Below are positions 34,766 to 44,767 of a DNA stretch of 64,000 nt, piece by piece. How positions within the stretch are numbered: position 1 is the stretch's first letter; each line of letters opens with the position of its first letter. A program made the position numbers and the translations under genes. The DNA comes from Nonomuraea sediminis (lineage in GTDB: Bacteria; Actinomycetota; Actinomycetes; Streptosporangiales; Streptosporangiaceae), in assembly GCF_018531495.1 (NCBI RefSeq), contig NZ_JAHDTI010000002.1, positions 248,001 through 312,000 on the forward strand. Direction: 5' to 3'. Under the pieces are notes generated by a model. That model was not told the origin of the DNA. It searched no databases and saw only the letters and a list, made by a program, of their open reading frames with translations.

Positions 34766-35926
34766 ATGGTGAAGCTGCCCACGGAACGCTCCGCTGGATG
34801 CCCCTTCGACCCGCCCGCCGAACTGCGCGGCTTTCCGCCGATCACGCGGATGAGCTACCCCGACGGGCACGAGGGCTGGCTGGTGACCGGGCACGCCCTG
34901 GCCCGCGCGGTGCTGGCCGACCGGCGCTTCAGCTCCAGGTACGAGCTGATGCACTACCCGCTGGCCGACATCGGCGAGATGCCGCCGGCGCCCGTGGGCG
35001 ACCTGACCGGCATGGACGCGCCCGAGCACACCCGCTATCGCAAGCTGCTCACCGGCAAGTTCACCGTCCGCCGGATGAACCTGCTCACCGAGCGGGCCGA
35101 GCAGATCACCGCCGAGCACCTGGACGCGATGGAGCGCGGCGGCGGACCCGTCGACCTGGTCCAGGTCTTCGCCCAGCCCATCCCGGCGCTGATGATCTGC
35201 GAGCTGCTCGGCGTGCCGTACGCCGACCGCGAGAGCTTCCACCGCCACGTGAAGGCCCTCAGCGGGGCCGACGCCACCCAGGAGGAGCAGTTCGCCGCCT
35301 ACACCGCGATCCGGGACTACGTCCGCGAGCTGGTCGAGGCCAAGCGCGCGCAGCCGACCGACGACCTGCTCAGCGACCTGACCACGACCGATCTCACCGA
35401 CGAGGAGCTGGCCGGGGTCGGCGGCTTCCTGCTCGGCGCCGGGCTCGACACCACCGCCAACATGCTCGCGCTCGGCACGTTCGCCCTGCTGCGGCACCCC
35501 GACCAGCTGGCCATGCTGCGCGCCGACCCCGGGCTGACCGAGCAGGCAGTCGAGGAGTTGCTGCGGTACCTGACGATCGCCCACACCGGCGCCCGCTCGG
35601 CGCTGGAGGACGTCGAGCTCGACGGCCACCTGATCAGGGCCGGAGAGACCGTGACGGTCTCCATCCAGGCCGCCGACCGCGACCCCGCCAAGTTCCCCGA
35701 CCCCGACCGGCTCGACCTGCGCCGCCAGGCCACCGGCCACCTCGGCTTCGGCCACGGCATCCACCAGTGCCTGGGCCAGCAGCTGGCCCGCGTCGAGATG
35801 CGGGTGGCCTTCCCCGCGCTGCTGAGCCGCTTCCCGACGCTGCGGCTTGCCGTGCCGGCCGAGGAGGTGCCGATGCGCCACGGCCTGGACGTCTACGGCG
35901 TCTACCGGCTACCGGTCACCTGGTGA
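34766..35926 (+). CDS. Cytochrome P450 (bacterial class I type)
   Basis: 386 aa. The I-helix AGLDTT is intact (oxygen activation). EELLR provides ExxR, and the heme loop is [10 protein letters not shown] with Cys335. The N-terminus is soluble, as in bacterial P450s. GAGAGGA lies eight bases before the ATG at 34766. No ferredoxin or reductase gene is nearby, so redox partners must come from elsewhere. Substrate unknown. Its end overlaps the convergent cupin gene by 18 bp. Confidence 0.93.
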   Translation: MVKLPTERSAGCPFDPPAELRGFPPITRMSYPDGHEGWLVTGHALARAVLADRRFSSRYELMHYPLADIGEMPPAPVGDLTGMDAPEHTRYRKLLTGKFTVRRMNLLTERAEQITAEHLDAMERGGGPVDLVQVFAQPIPALMICELLGVPYADRESFHRHVKALSGADATQEEQFAAYTAIRDYVRELVEAKRAQPTDDLLSDLTTTDLTDEELAGVGGFLLGAGLDTTANMLALGTFALLRHPDQLAMLRADPGLTEQAVEELLRYLTIAHTGARSALEDVELDGHLIRAGETVTVSIQAADRDPAKFPDPDRLDLRRQATGHLGFGHGIHQCLGQQLARVEMRVAFPALLSRFPTLRLAVPAEEVPMRHGLDVYGVYRLPVTW

Positions 35927-36283
35927 CGGCCAGCGCGGCGGCGCGTGCGGGGCGAGCTCGAACCCGTCCCAGTCGTCGCGGATCGGGGAGAACGCCTCCA
36001 CCACCACCGCGCCGTGCGGCCCCGCCTCCACCTCGTGCGGCACGTCGGCCAGGATCCGCCACGTGCCGCCCGGCCCGAGCTCGCGCTTGTCGTCGCCGAC
36101 GCGGAACGTCAGGCTGCCCTGCAGGCACAGCCCCAGCTGCTCGTTGGGGTGGCGGTGCTCGGGCACCACGCCGCCCGGCGGGATCTCCACCACCGACAGC
36201 GTGAGCTTCTCACCGTGCACGACGCGGGCCAGCACGTCGTTCCAGATCCGGGTGGGCTGGATGTCCTCGAGCTTGCGCAGCAT
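35909..36283 (-). CDS. Cupin-domain protein
   Basis: 124 aa single cupin barrel. Motif 1 is [21 protein letters not shown] (His-His-Glu metal ligands) and motif 2 is [12 protein letters not shown]. The start at 36283 follows GGAGGAC and overlaps the aminotransferase stop by one base (TAATG), so both are one transcript. It may be a small dioxygenase, isomerase or binding protein acting on the aminotransferase product. Confidence 0.85.
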   Translation of the reverse strand: MLRKLEDIQPTRIWNDVLARVVHGEKLTLSVVEIPPGGVVPEHRHPNEQLGLCLQGSLTFRVGDDKRELGPGGTWRILADVPHEVEAGPHGAVVVEAFSPIRDDWDGFELAPHAPPRWPSPGDR

Positions 36284-37221
36284 TACCGTCCTCCGTACAC
36301 AGGGATGGTCCATTCGTGATGCCGCCCGTCCCGGCGGCACGAGATCGCTCGCAGGGCGTCCTGTACGGCGAGCGTCACCGCACCCGCCTCCCCGCCGCCC
36401 ACCGGCCGCCCGTCGACCTCCACGACGGGCGCGACCAGCGCGGCGGTGCCGCACAGCAGGGCCTCGTCGCAGGAGTACAGCTCGGAGCGCTGGACGCGCC
36501 GCTCCACGGTCGGCATGCCGTGTTCCTCCATCAGCAGCCGCATGACCTGGCCCCGGGTGATCCCGGCCAGGATGTCGTCGCTCGGCAGCGGGGTGATCCA
36601 CTGCTCGCCGTACCTGAGCAGGATGTTGGACGTGGTGGCCTCGGCCACGTGGCCGTCGGCGGTCAGCATGATCGCCTCGTCGTAGCCGGCCCGGATGGCC
36701 TCGGTCTTGGCCAGGGCCGGGCCCACGTAACCGCCGATCACCTTGGCCCTGTTGGGCATCGTGGCGTCCGGGGTGCGGCGCCAGGAGCTGACCATGCAGC
36801 GCACGCCGCGCTGGTCGATGTAGTCGGCGGGCATCGGGGTGGCGGCCACGCACAGCCGGACGCCCGAGTCGTGCATCCGCACGCCGAGCTGCTCGCCCGC
36901 CTGGAGCAGCAGCGGGCGCACGTAGGCGTCGCCGCGCACCTGGTTGCGGCGCAGCAGCTCCGCCGTCACCTCGACCAGGCGTGCAGGGGTGTGGTCGAGC
37001 GCCAGTCCGAGGATGCGGGCCGAGCGGGCCAGCCTCTCGTAGTGCGCGAGCGCCTCAAGCAGGTAGAGCTCCCCCTGGACGGCGTTCCAGCCGGCCCTGA
37101 TGCCCTCGAACGTGCCGGTGCCGTAGGAGACGACGTTGGCCAGCACGCTGAGCCGCGCCTCCTTCTCGGGGACGAAGGCGTCGTCGAGGTAGACCTCTTC
37201 GTAGGGTGTGCCGAATCGCAT
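36283..37221 (-). CDS. Class IV PLP aminotransferase (branched-chain type, IlvE-like)
   Basis: 312 aa. NVVSYGTGTFEGIRAGWN near residue 32 and the PLP lysine in NRAKVIGGYVG near 160, followed by EATTSNILL, are the class IV signature. The ATG at 37221 has GAGG eight bases upstream. The farther ATG at 37275 lacks a ribosome site. The closest match in style is branched-chain aminotransferase, but related D-amino-acid transaminases and lyases exist. It is divergent from a LysR gene. Confidence 0.85.
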   Translation of the reverse strand: MRFGTPYEEVYLDDAFVPEKEARLSVLANVVSYGTGTFEGIRAGWNAVQGELYLLEALAHYERLARSARILGLALDHTPARLVEVTAELLRRNQVRGDAYVRPLLLQAGEQLGVRMHDSGVRLCVAATPMPADYIDQRGVRCMVSSWRRTPDATMPNRAKVIGGYVGPALAKTEAIRAGYDEAIMLTADGHVAEATTSNILLRYGEQWITPLPSDDILAGITRGQVMRLLMEEHGMPTVERRVQRSELYSCDEALLCGTAALVAPVVEVDGRPVGGGEAGAVTLAVQDALRAISCRRDGRHHEWTIPVYGGR

Positions 37222-37320
37222 GCCGTTGACCTCGGCTTTCTTGTGATCCAAGGCCAATCTAGGAATCGCGAGCATTAAGCACAATCGACACCTTCTTAAG
37301 GCAGGATTTAGCGTCGCCGT

Positions 37321-38232
37321 ATGCTCGACGTCTCCAGGCTCCGGGTGCTGCGCGAAGTCGCCAGGCACGGCTCGCTCACCCACGCCGCCACCGCGCTGTC
37401 CTACACGACCTCCGCGCTGTCACAGCAGATCTCGGTCCTGGAGCGCGAGGCGGGCACGCGCCTGCTCGAGCGGCACGCCCGCGGCGTGCGCCTGACGGAG
37501 GCGGGCCGCGCCCTGGTACGGCATGCCGAGCGGATCCTGGCCGAGCTGCGCGCCGCCGAGACCACCCTGGCCGCGATCTCCGCGGCGGAGGGCGGGCGGC
37601 TCAGGTTCGGCTCGTTCACCACGGCCAACGCCACGCTCATGCCGCAGGCCGTACGGGCGTTCGTGCGCGCGCACCCCCGGGTGGAGGTGGAGCTCGTCGA
37701 GGCCGACAGGGACGAGGCGATCGCCGCGGTGCAGGCGCACGAGCTGGACCTGGCGCTCGTCTACGAGTTCCCCGTCGTCCCCATGGACGTCCCCGACGGC
37801 GTCGAGGTCGTCCCGCTGATGACCGACCCCCTGCACATCGCCCTCCCGCCCGGCCACCGCCTGGCCTCACGCAGCCGGATCCGCCTGCGCGACCTGGCCG
37901 AGGAACGCTGGATCCAGGGCGTCCACCACGGCTCCACCATGGACGTCCTCCCGCGGGCGTGCAGGGAGGCGGGCTTCGAGCCCAGGATCGCCTTCAGGAC
38001 CGACGACCAGATGACCGTCCGCGGCCTGGTCGCCGCCGGACTCGGCGTCGCCCTCGCCCCGTTCCTCACCCTCTCGGCGACCGGCCCCGACCTGGTCGTA
38101 CGACCCCTGAGCGAAAGATCGCTGACCAGAACCGTGATGACCGCCACCCCCGCGGGCACCTACCGCCTGCCCGCCGCGCTCGCGATGATCGAACAACTCG
38201 AGGCAACCGCGCGCGATCTCCAGGACGCGTAG
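37321..38232 (+). CDS. LysR-family transcriptional regulator
   Basis: 303 aa. The N-terminal winged HTH is GSLTHAATALSYTTSALSQQ (residues 20-39), followed by the two-lobed effector domain starting GRLRFGSFTTANATL. It is divergent from the aminotransferase-cupin operon across 99 bp, which is the usual arrangement for a LysR regulator and its target. Confidence 0.92.
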   Translation: MLDVSRLRVLREVARHGSLTHAATALSYTTSALSQQISVLEREAGTRLLERHARGVRLTEAGRALVRHAERILAELRAAETTLAAISAAEGGRLRFGSFTTANATLMPQAVRAFVRAHPRVEVELVEADRDEAIAAVQAHELDLALVYEFPVVPMDVPDGVEVVPLMTDPLHIALPPGHRLASRSRIRLRDLAEERWIQGVHHGSTMDVLPRACREAGFEPRIAFRTDDQMTVRGLVAAGLGVALAPFLTLSATGPDLVVRPLSERSLTRTVMTATPAGTYRLPAALAMIEQLEATARDLQDA

Positions 38233-38271
38233 TTTAGGTTCGACCGAAACCGCGACAGAAGGGACGGGCAC

Positions 38272-39579
38272 GTGCTGGACGATGCCGGCCTCCAGGCGCT
38301 CCGCGAGGCGGCCCGCCTGTCTCCCGACAACCTCCCGCTGCGCCGGCACCTCGCCCAGCAGCTGCTCGGCAAGGGGTACCTGGCCGAGGCCGAGGCTGAA
38401 TACCGGGCCGCGCTCGTGCTGGCGCCCAAGGATCCCGACATCATCGCCGGGCTGGCCGAGGCGTTCGTCCGGCAGAGCGCGCACGGCGCCGCGCTGTCGG
38501 CGCTCGAGCCGTTCCTGTCCGAGCCGGGCCACCCGCCCGTGCTGGGGCTGCTGGCCGCGCGGGCGCTGCTCGGCGAGGGCGACACCGCCAGGGCCGCGCA
38601 GCGCTACCAGGACGCCGTGACCCGCGACCCGTCCCTGGCCGACCCCGACCTGGCCGCCCGCCTCACGCTGATCCCCCAGGCGGCCCCCGCACCCGTGGTC
38701 GACGACAACGTCGAGCACTCCGGCGTCCGCTTCTCCGACGTGGCGGGGATGGACGCCGTCAAGGAGTCCCTGCGGATCAAGCTGCTGCTCCCGCTCCAGC
38801 AGCCCGAGCTGTTCAAGGCGTACGGCAAGCGGGCCGGCGGCGGCGTGCTCCTCTACGGCCCGCCGGGAGCGGGCAAGACCCACCTGGCCAGGGCCGCCGC
38901 GGGCGAGCTCGGCGCCTCGTTCGTGAACGTCGGCCTGGCCGACATCCTGGACATGTACGTCGGCTCCAGCGAGCGGAACCTGCATGCCACGTTCGACCTG
39001 GCCCGCCGTAACCGCCCGTGCGTGCTGTTCTTCGACGAGGTGGACGCGCTGGCGGCCCGCCGTTCCGACATGCGGCAGGCGCACAGCCGGCAGCTGGTCA
39101 ACCAGTTCCTGGCCGAGCTGGACGGCGTGGACCAGGACGCCAACGAGGGCGTGCTGGTGCTGGCCGCCACGAACGCGCCCTGGTACATCGACGTGGCCTT
39201 CCGCCGTCCCGGGCGCTTCGACCAGCTGGTGTTCGTGCCGCCGCCCGACGCCGCCGCCCGCTCGGCGATCCTGCGGATCCTGTGCCGCGACAAGCCGCTG
39301 GCCGAGATGGACTTCGACGCCGTGGCCAAGATCACCGAGGCTTTCGTCGGCGCCGACCTGAAGGGCGTGGTGGACCGCGCGGTGGAGGCCAAGCTGCAGC
39401 AGTCCATCGCCGCCGGCCGCCCGATCCCGCTGTCGACGGGCGACCTGCTGGCCGCCGCCAAAGCCGTCAAGCCCACCGCGGTCCGCGAATGGCTGGCCAC
39501 GGCCCGCAACTACGTGCTGCACGCCAACGACTCCGGCGCCTGGGACGAGCTGATGCCCTGGATCAAGGGCAAGTGGTGA
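38272..39579 (+). CDS. AAA+ ATPase with N-terminal TPR-like region
   Basis: 435 aa. Residues 1-140 form TPR-type helical pairs (AEAEAEYRAALVLAPKDP). Residues 150-420 are a classic AAA module close to the FtsH/Cdc48/Vps4 group: FSDVAGMDAVKESL, Walker A GPPGAGKT (196-203), pore loop MYVGSS, Walker B CVLFFDEVDAL, and arginine fingers RRPGRFD. It has no protease domain or membrane anchor. GTG start at 38272. It overlaps the following TPR-membrane gene by GTGA, which suggests a complex. Function not known. Confidence 0.88.
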   Translation: MLDDAGLQALREAARLSPDNLPLRRHLAQQLLGKGYLAEAEAEYRAALVLAPKDPDIIAGLAEAFVRQSAHGAALSALEPFLSEPGHPPVLGLLAARALLGEGDTARAAQRYQDAVTRDPSLADPDLAARLTLIPQAAPAPVVDDNVEHSGVRFSDVAGMDAVKESLRIKLLLPLQQPELFKAYGKRAGGGVLLYGPPGAGKTHLARAAAGELGASFVNVGLADILDMYVGSSERNLHATFDLARRNRPCVLFFDEVDALAARRSDMRQAHSRQLVNQFLAELDGVDQDANEGVLVLAATNAPWYIDVAFRRPGRFDQLVFVPPPDAAARSAILRILCRDKPLAEMDFDAVAKITEAFVGADLKGVVDRAVEAKLQQSIAAGRPIPLSTGDLLAAAKAVKPTAVREWLATARNYVLHANDSGAWDELMPWIKGKW

Positions 39580-40736
39580 GCGATGCGATCCAGCGGGCCA
39601 GGGCCCTCCTGGAGATGCGCCGCCCGGCCGACGCCGAACGGGAGGCGCGCGGGGTCCTGGCCACGGAACCGCACCACGTCACCGGGCACGCGTTCCTGGC
39701 GCTCGCCCTGGTGGAGCAGGGACGCGCGGCCGAGGCGATAACGGAGGCCGACGAGGCGGTCCGGCTGGCGCCTGACGCCTGGTTCCCGCACTACGTGGCC
39801 GGGCAGGTGCTCTACCGTGCCCGCCAGACCGATCGGGCGCTCGGCGCGCTGGAGATCGCGCTGTCGCTGTCTCCCGAGTACGCGCCGACGTGGGAGTTGC
39901 TGGCTCGCACGCAGTTGCTGCGCGGTGAGTGGCCGCGGGTGGTCGAGGCCGCAGGGCGCGGGCTCGCCCTCGACCCGGAGGACAGCGACCTGGCCGGGCT
40001 GCTGGCCCAGGGCTTGATCATGCTGAGGGACCCGGGTTCGCTGGAGGCGGCGGCGCGAGCCGTACGGCTCGATCCTGAGAGCGCGACCGCGCACCTGGTC
40101 CTCGGGCGGGCACAACTCGCCTTCGGCGATGCGCGGCTCGCGGCCGACGCCTTCCGCGAGGTGCTGCGGCTGGATCCCGGGTTCGACCCGGCCAGGGATC
40201 TGCTGGTGACGGCGCTCAAGCGGCGTAACCCGGTCTACCGGGGGCTCGAGCGGCTGGCGGCCAAGTACCGGGGCGGGTGGCGGATGGTGTTCCTGCTGCC
40301 GGCGATCCCGCCGCTCATCGCGGTCTTCGTGCTGATCGCGGTGCTGCACTGGGCGGCGTGGGTGGCCGAGGGCCTGACCACGCTTCGGCTGGCCCGCAGC
40401 CACCTGCTGGAGCGCGCGGAGTCTCGCCTGGCGCTGACCTGCTGCGCCCTGCTCGCGGCGGGCGTGTCCGTGCTCGTGCTGGGCATCGCGCTCGGCCTGC
40501 CCGCCCTCGGCACCGCGGGCGTGGCGCTCATGGCCCTGGTGACGCCCGTGCAGGAGGCGGCCCACACCAGCGCCCCCGCGGGCCGCGCGATCCTGTACGC
40601 CTGGGCCGCTCTGGTGCTCCTCACGCTGACTCTGGCGGCGGTGCGCTCCTGGCCGAGCATCGCCCTGCTGGCGGTCTACGCGGCGCTGGCCACGATCTGG
40701 CCGGCGGCCGGCGTACGGCGAGCTCTGCGAGCCTAG
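39576..40736 (+). CDS. TPR protein with C-terminal membrane domain, partner of the AAA ATPase
   Basis: 386 aa. Residues 1-210 hold about six TPR repeats (AITEADEAVRLAPDAWFPHY, ALGALEIALSLSPEYAPTW, AADAFREVLRLDPGFDPAR). From residue 230 there are about five transmembrane helices. The N-terminus has no signal, so the TPRs lie in the cytoplasm. It probably anchors the AAA ATPase at the membrane. Its stop overlaps the convergent kinase gene by 4 bp. Confidence 0.85.
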   Translation: MSDAIQRARALLEMRRPADAEREARGVLATEPHHVTGHAFLALALVEQGRAAEAITEADEAVRLAPDAWFPHYVAGQVLYRARQTDRALGALEIALSLSPEYAPTWELLARTQLLRGEWPRVVEAAGRGLALDPEDSDLAGLLAQGLIMLRDPGSLEAAARAVRLDPESATAHLVLGRAQLAFGDARLAADAFREVLRLDPGFDPARDLLVTALKRRNPVYRGLERLAAKYRGGWRMVFLLPAIPPLIAVFVLIAVLHWAAWVAEGLTTLRLARSHLLERAESRLALTCCALLAAGVSVLVLGIALGLPALGTAGVALMALVTPVQEAAHTSAPAGRAILYAWAALVLLTLTLAAVRSWPSIALLAVYAALATIWPAAGVRRALRA

Positions 40737-42190
40737 GACGGATAGGTCCTGATCACCTTGCCGTGCGCGTCCGCGACGAGATAGCCCGTGCGGTGGTCGT
40801 CGCCCACGTAGACCATCATGAACGGGCTCTTGCCGAACAGCGGAGCGAACCCGGGATCGATGACCAGGTAGTGGGCGGTGGGCTTGCGCACGCCGAGTAT
40901 CTTGTCGGCCTTGCGGAACAACGCGGGGACCGTGTTCCAGTCGAAACTGTTCAGATCCACCAGCGGATCGGTGATCTTGCCGCCGTTGCTCTGCTTGTTT
41001 GCCGTGCCGTCCCTGAAGAAGAAGGTGTCGTAGACCTCCTTGTCGGTCTTGACCGGTGCCTCGAAGGAGGCGTAGGTGGGGTAGGCGGTCAGGCTGACGA
41101 CCTTGGTGCTGCCGGTGAGCCGCTTCACCTGGGCCGTCAAGGCCTGCATCCCCGCAGCCGTGTGCAGGTTGACCTGCTGCGGTTGCTCTGTCGGCTGCTC
41201 TGTCGGCTCGTCGGACGCCGACTGCTTGGGGACCGAGGCCGACGGCGGGGTGAAGGTCGGGCCGGGGTCGTGGGCCTGCGTGCGCGGGATGAAGTTCCAG
41301 CCGAGCACGCCCAGCGCCACGACCGCCGCCACACCCGCCGTGCTCACTCCGATCGCCAGCCCGCGCTTGGGCCGCGGCCGCATCGGCATGGTCACGGAGC
41401 CGGTGAGCACCCCGGCGAGCATCCGGTCCAGGCTGTCGGGATCGGGACGCTCGGCCGGGTCGCGGCGCAGCAGCGCGGCCAGCACCGGCGCCAGCGGGCC
41501 CGCCCGCTCCGGCTGCGGGATCTCGCCCTGCAGCACCGCGGCCAGCGTCGCCATCATGGTCTGCCGGCGCATCGGGTTGCGGCCTTCCACGGCCACGTAC
41601 AGCAGCATCCCCAGCGACCACAGGTCGGAGGCGGGGTTGCCCTCGTAGCCGTTGACCCGCTCGGGCGCCATGTACTCGGGCGACCCGATGAACGAGCCGG
41701 TCGCCGTCAGGCTCGGCGTCTCTCGCACCGCCGCGATCCCGAAGTCGGTCAGCACCGACGAACCGTCAGGACGAAGCAGCACGTTGGCCGGTTTCACGTC
41801 GCGGTGCAGGATGCCCATGGCGTGCGCGGCCCGCAGCGCCGACAGCACCTCCCTGCCCAGCCTGGCCACCTCGTGCGGCGGCATCGGTCCGTAGCCGAGC
41901 CTGTCCTGCAGCGAACCGCCCTGCACCAGCTCCATGACGATCCACGGGAACTGGTCGTCCACGATGTGATGGATCGTCACCACATGCGGGTGGTTCAGCC
42001 GCGCCAGCGCCTGCGCCTCGCGCAGCACCCGCCCCCTGATCTGCTCGGCCATGCCGTCGGAGTCGGGCGGCCGCACTTCCTTGATCGCGACCTCACGGTG
42101 CAACGCGAGGTCGCGGGCCCGCCACACGAGCCCCATCCCGCCGCCCCCGAGCCTTTCGACCAGCTCGAACCGGCCGTCAATGATGCGCAC
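40733..42190 (-). CDS. Membrane Ser/Thr protein kinase (PknB-type) with extracellular domain
   Basis: 485 aa. The kinase domain spans residues 8-265: Gly loop LGGGGMGLVWRA, VAIKEV, HRDVKPAN, DFG, and SPEYMAPERV. A single transmembrane helix lies near 282-302. A Pro/Gln-rich linker (TEQPTEQPQQ) leads to a C-terminal outside domain of about 150 residues with no PASTA repeats. GTG start at 42190. It is convergent with the AAA/TPR pair, which could be its substrate. Confidence 0.9.
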   Translation of the reverse strand: MRIIDGRFELVERLGGGGMGLVWRARDLALHREVAIKEVRPPDSDGMAEQIRGRVLREAQALARLNHPHVVTIHHIVDDQFPWIVMELVQGGSLQDRLGYGPMPPHEVARLGREVLSALRAAHAMGILHRDVKPANVLLRPDGSSVLTDFGIAAVRETPSLTATGSFIGSPEYMAPERVNGYEGNPASDLWSLGMLLYVAVEGRNPMRRQTMMATLAAVLQGEIPQPERAGPLAPVLAALLRRDPAERPDPDSLDRMLAGVLTGSVTMPMRPRPKRGLAIGVSTAGVAAVVALGVLGWNFIPRTQAHDPGPTFTPPSASVPKQSASDEPTEQPTEQPQQVNLHTAAGMQALTAQVKRLTGSTKVVSLTAYPTYASFEAPVKTDKEVYDTFFFRDGTANKQSNGGKITDPLVDLNSFDWNTVPALFRKADKILGVRKPTAHYLVIDPGFAPLFGKSPFMMVYVGDDHRTGYLVADAHGKVIRTYPS

Positions 42191-42360
42191 CGGACGAGGC
42201 TACTGGTGGGGATATTTGTCAGGAAATCAATCCTGTACGGCAAGCCACCCCACCGGCCGCCCGCCGCCGTTCGCTGAGGACCCGCCCCCGGCGCTCCCGG
42301 CGAGTCGGTGCCGCTGACCCGCCGTCACGGCGCCCGATCGTCGTGGCTCCCGGGCTCCGG
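42191..42360. other. 170-bp gap before kinase start and after MFS gene
   Basis: It holds the kinase promoter region. I see no convincing gene, palindrome or terminator stem in it. Confidence 0.4.
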
Positions 42361-43602
42361 TCAAGGCGTTGTCATGATCCGTGGGCGCCGGGGAAGCAGG
42401 AACGGGGTCGCCAGGATGAGCACGCCGGCGATCGCGACGGCGATGCGGGGGCCGGTCACTCCGGCCAGCAGTCCCCAGAGGGCGGTCAGCGCGGCGACGG
42501 TGGCCCTGCTGGTGACCGTCCAGGCGGACAGCGTCCTGGCGACCCGGTCCGTGGCCGTCTGCTCGAGCCGGTAGGTGGCCAGGATCGGGTTGAACACGCC
42601 CGCGCAGGTGATCAGCCCGAGCTCAATGGCCATGACGAGCACCAGCCCCGAGGTGCCCGGGTGGACGAAGGCCAGCCCAAGCGACCAGCAGGCGCGCAGC
42701 GACCCGGCGACGAGCATCACCCTGTGCTGCCCGAACCGCGCGACGAGCCTGCTGGACAGCCGGGACCCGACGAGCCCACCGACACAGGGCGCCGCGAAGG
42801 CCAGGCCGTACTGCCAGGGGGTGAACCCGAGCGGGCCGAGCATCATGACCGCCAGCAGCGGCGCGGTCGCCATGATCAGCCCGTTGACCAGGATGTTGTT
42901 GAACAGCAACAGCCGCAGCGCCGGGTGGGTGAGGATGTAGCGCCATCCTTCGAGCAGTTCCCCGGCCCTCATCCGCTGCCCTGGTGCGGTGGCTCGCTCG
43001 GGGCGGGGCTCGCTTCCGCCGATCGCGCGGATCCCGATCGCCGAGAGCAGGTAGCTGAGCGCGTTGGCGACCACCGTCGTCACCGGGCCGAGCAGACCGA
43101 TCGCGGCACCTCCCAGCGGCGGGCCGATCACGCTGGCCGTCCACATCGTGCTCTCGAACCGCCCGTTCGCGACGAGCAGGTTCTCAGACCGCACGAGCAC
43201 CTTCAGGTACGCGCCACTGGCCGCGCTGAACGCGATGTCGCACGCGGCGACGATCACCGACACGACCAGGAGCTGGGCGAAGCTGAGCCGGCCGAGCACG
43301 TACGCGGCCGGGATCGTCATCAACGCCGCGAACCTCGCCACGTCCATCGAGACCATCACCGGCCGCTTGCGCCGGAACTCCACCCACGGCCCGAGCGGCA
43401 CCGCCACCACGGCCCCCACCGCCAGCCCCACCGCCGCCAGCGCCGACACCTCGGCCGGCCCCGCACGCAGCACCAGAACCGCGATCAGGGGAAACGAGTC
43501 GAACGCCAGCCACGTCCCCAACGTGCTGACCGCGAACGCCGCCCACAACCACGCGAAGTCCCGCCCCAGCCCCCGCCGCACTGCCTGCCGTGTGTCCCCC
43601 AT
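42361..43602 (-). CDS. Major facilitator superfamily exporter (EntS/DHA3-like)
   Basis: 413 aa with about 12 transmembrane helices. The cytoplasmic loop 2-3 carries FRRKRPVMVSMDVARF, and SASGAYLKVLVRSENLLVAN is typical of the DHA3/EntS group that exports siderophores and drugs. I used the ATG at 43602 because GGGCGGG lies just upstream. The upstream 500 bp hold no regulator on the same strand. Substrate unknown. Confidence 0.88.
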   Translation of the reverse strand: MGDTRQAVRRGLGRDFAWLWAAFAVSTLGTWLAFDSFPLIAVLVLRAGPAEVSALAAVGLAVGAVVAVPLGPWVEFRRKRPVMVSMDVARFAALMTIPAAYVLGRLSFAQLLVVSVIVAACDIAFSAASGAYLKVLVRSENLLVANGRFESTMWTASVIGPPLGGAAIGLLGPVTTVVANALSYLLSAIGIRAIGGSEPRPERATAPGQRMRAGELLEGWRYILTHPALRLLLFNNILVNGLIMATAPLLAVMMLGPLGFTPWQYGLAFAAPCVGGLVGSRLSSRLVARFGQHRVMLVAGSLRACWSLGLAFVHPGTSGLVLVMAIELGLITCAGVFNPILATYRLEQTATDRVARTLSAWTVTSRATVAALTALWGLLAGVTGPRIAVAIAGVLILATPFLLPRRPRIMTTP

Positions 43603-44116
43603 GCCCGCCCTTCGCCACAACCCCGCGTAGACCAGCGGCCATCAAAGCGAGCCACGAGCACCGAATCAAACAACCACCACCCCCCACCCCACAACCACAC
43701 GTTGTAGCCCCACCCAACACGCCCTTGAACACCTCCCCCCGCCCCACAGTCAGGGCGCGGGCACACTCCCAGACGCCGGGCCCGGGGTTACCCGCAGGCG
43801 CACTCCCAGGCACAGGGATCACGCGCTCCCAGGCGCAGGACCGGGGCTACCACGCTCCCGAGCGCAGGAACGCGGCTACCACGGGCATGCCTTCAGGCGT
43901 AGCCGCGGGCACGCCTCCAGGCGCCGGGTCGGCGGGATGGTGTGCGGCGGAGGTCGGCGCCGTGTACGGCGGAGCAGCCGGGACCGTGGTGCCTGGGTTA
44001 CGAAACGCCGTTGCGGCGAGGTAGTGGCATCGACTCGCCGGACGCGCCGGTCGCGGCCCCTCAGCGCACGACGGCGGGCGGCCGTTGGCGGAGGCCCGCC
44101 GTACAACAGCCAGAAG
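43603..44116. other. 514-bp non-coding region with degenerate repeats
   Basis: Between the MFS and TetR genes no open frame looks like protein. The stretch 43661-43745 is C-rich and A-rich with little G, unlike the rest. Positions 43747-43935 hold about six degenerate units of 26-38 bp built on GCACTCCCAGGCGCAGG and CGGGGCTACCAC. It may be decayed sequence or an RNA region. Confidence 0.5.
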
Positions 44117-44722
44117 TTAGCGGAGATCAGAGAGAGAGGGTGGGACGTCGCCGCCGAGGGCGCGCCAGACCAGGGCGGCGGTGCGTTCGGGCCAGTGGGG
44201 TGGGACTTCGGCGCCGGCCAGGGCGCGGCCGTACCAGGCGCCCGTGCACATCGTCAGGGCGACCTCCAGGTCGGCGTCCGGGGAGATGCGGCCGAGCTGG
44301 CGGGCGCGTTCGAGGATGGCGAGCAGGCGGCGGCGGCGCGGGGCGATGACGCGGGCGCGGTAGCGGGCCAGGACGTCGGGGTCGGTGGTCTCCTGGAGCA
44401 TCGTGCCGACCAGCGACAGGCGGCCCGGCCTGGAGACGCCCTGCTGGAAGTCCGTGAGCTCGGCGACGAGGGCGGTGAAGGGGTCGTCGGCGGGCTCGGC
44501 CTGGCGTTTGTCCTCCATGGCGGCGACCGCGGCGGCGGCGAGCTCGGCCTTGCCCGGCCAGCGGCGGTAGAGGGCCTGGCGGGTGGTGCCCGCCTCCTCG
44601 GCGACCGCGGCCAGGGAGACGCCGACGTAGCCGTACAGGGACAGGTGGCGGCTCACCACGTCGAGGATCCGGGCGTCGATGGCGGAGTCCCTCGCCCGGC
44701 CCTTCCGTGCATTAGCATCCAC
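44117..44722 (-). CDS. TetR-family regulator
   Basis: 201 aa. The HTH is GVSLAAVAEEAGTTRQALYR (residues 34-53), with RWPGKAELAAAAVAAM. The start is a GTG at 44722 with no ribosome site, preceded by TACAAT, a possible -10, so the mRNA may be leaderless. It is divergent from a small monooxygenase gene. The 45-bp gap is AT-rich compared with its surroundings and contains repeated TGTATTGTATTG. Confidence 0.88.
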   Translation of the reverse strand: MDANARKGRARDSAIDARILDVVSRHLSLYGYVGVSLAAVAEEAGTTRQALYRRWPGKAELAAAAVAAMEDKRQAEPADDPFTALVAELTDFQQGVSRPGRLSLVGTMLQETTDPDVLARYRARVIAPRRRRLLAILERARQLGRISPDADLEVALTMCTGAWYGRALAGAEVPPHWPERTAALVWRALGGDVPPSLSDLR

Positions 44723-44767
44723 ATCTGTATTGTATTGAAAACCGACCCCTCAGGAAAGGGACCCACC

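Noticed and set aside
43184..43822. Open frames over the 43603-44116 gap
   Set aside because: They are low-complexity (Gly/Trp/Arg or Pro/His-rich), overlap the MFS gene in another frame and have no ribosome site.
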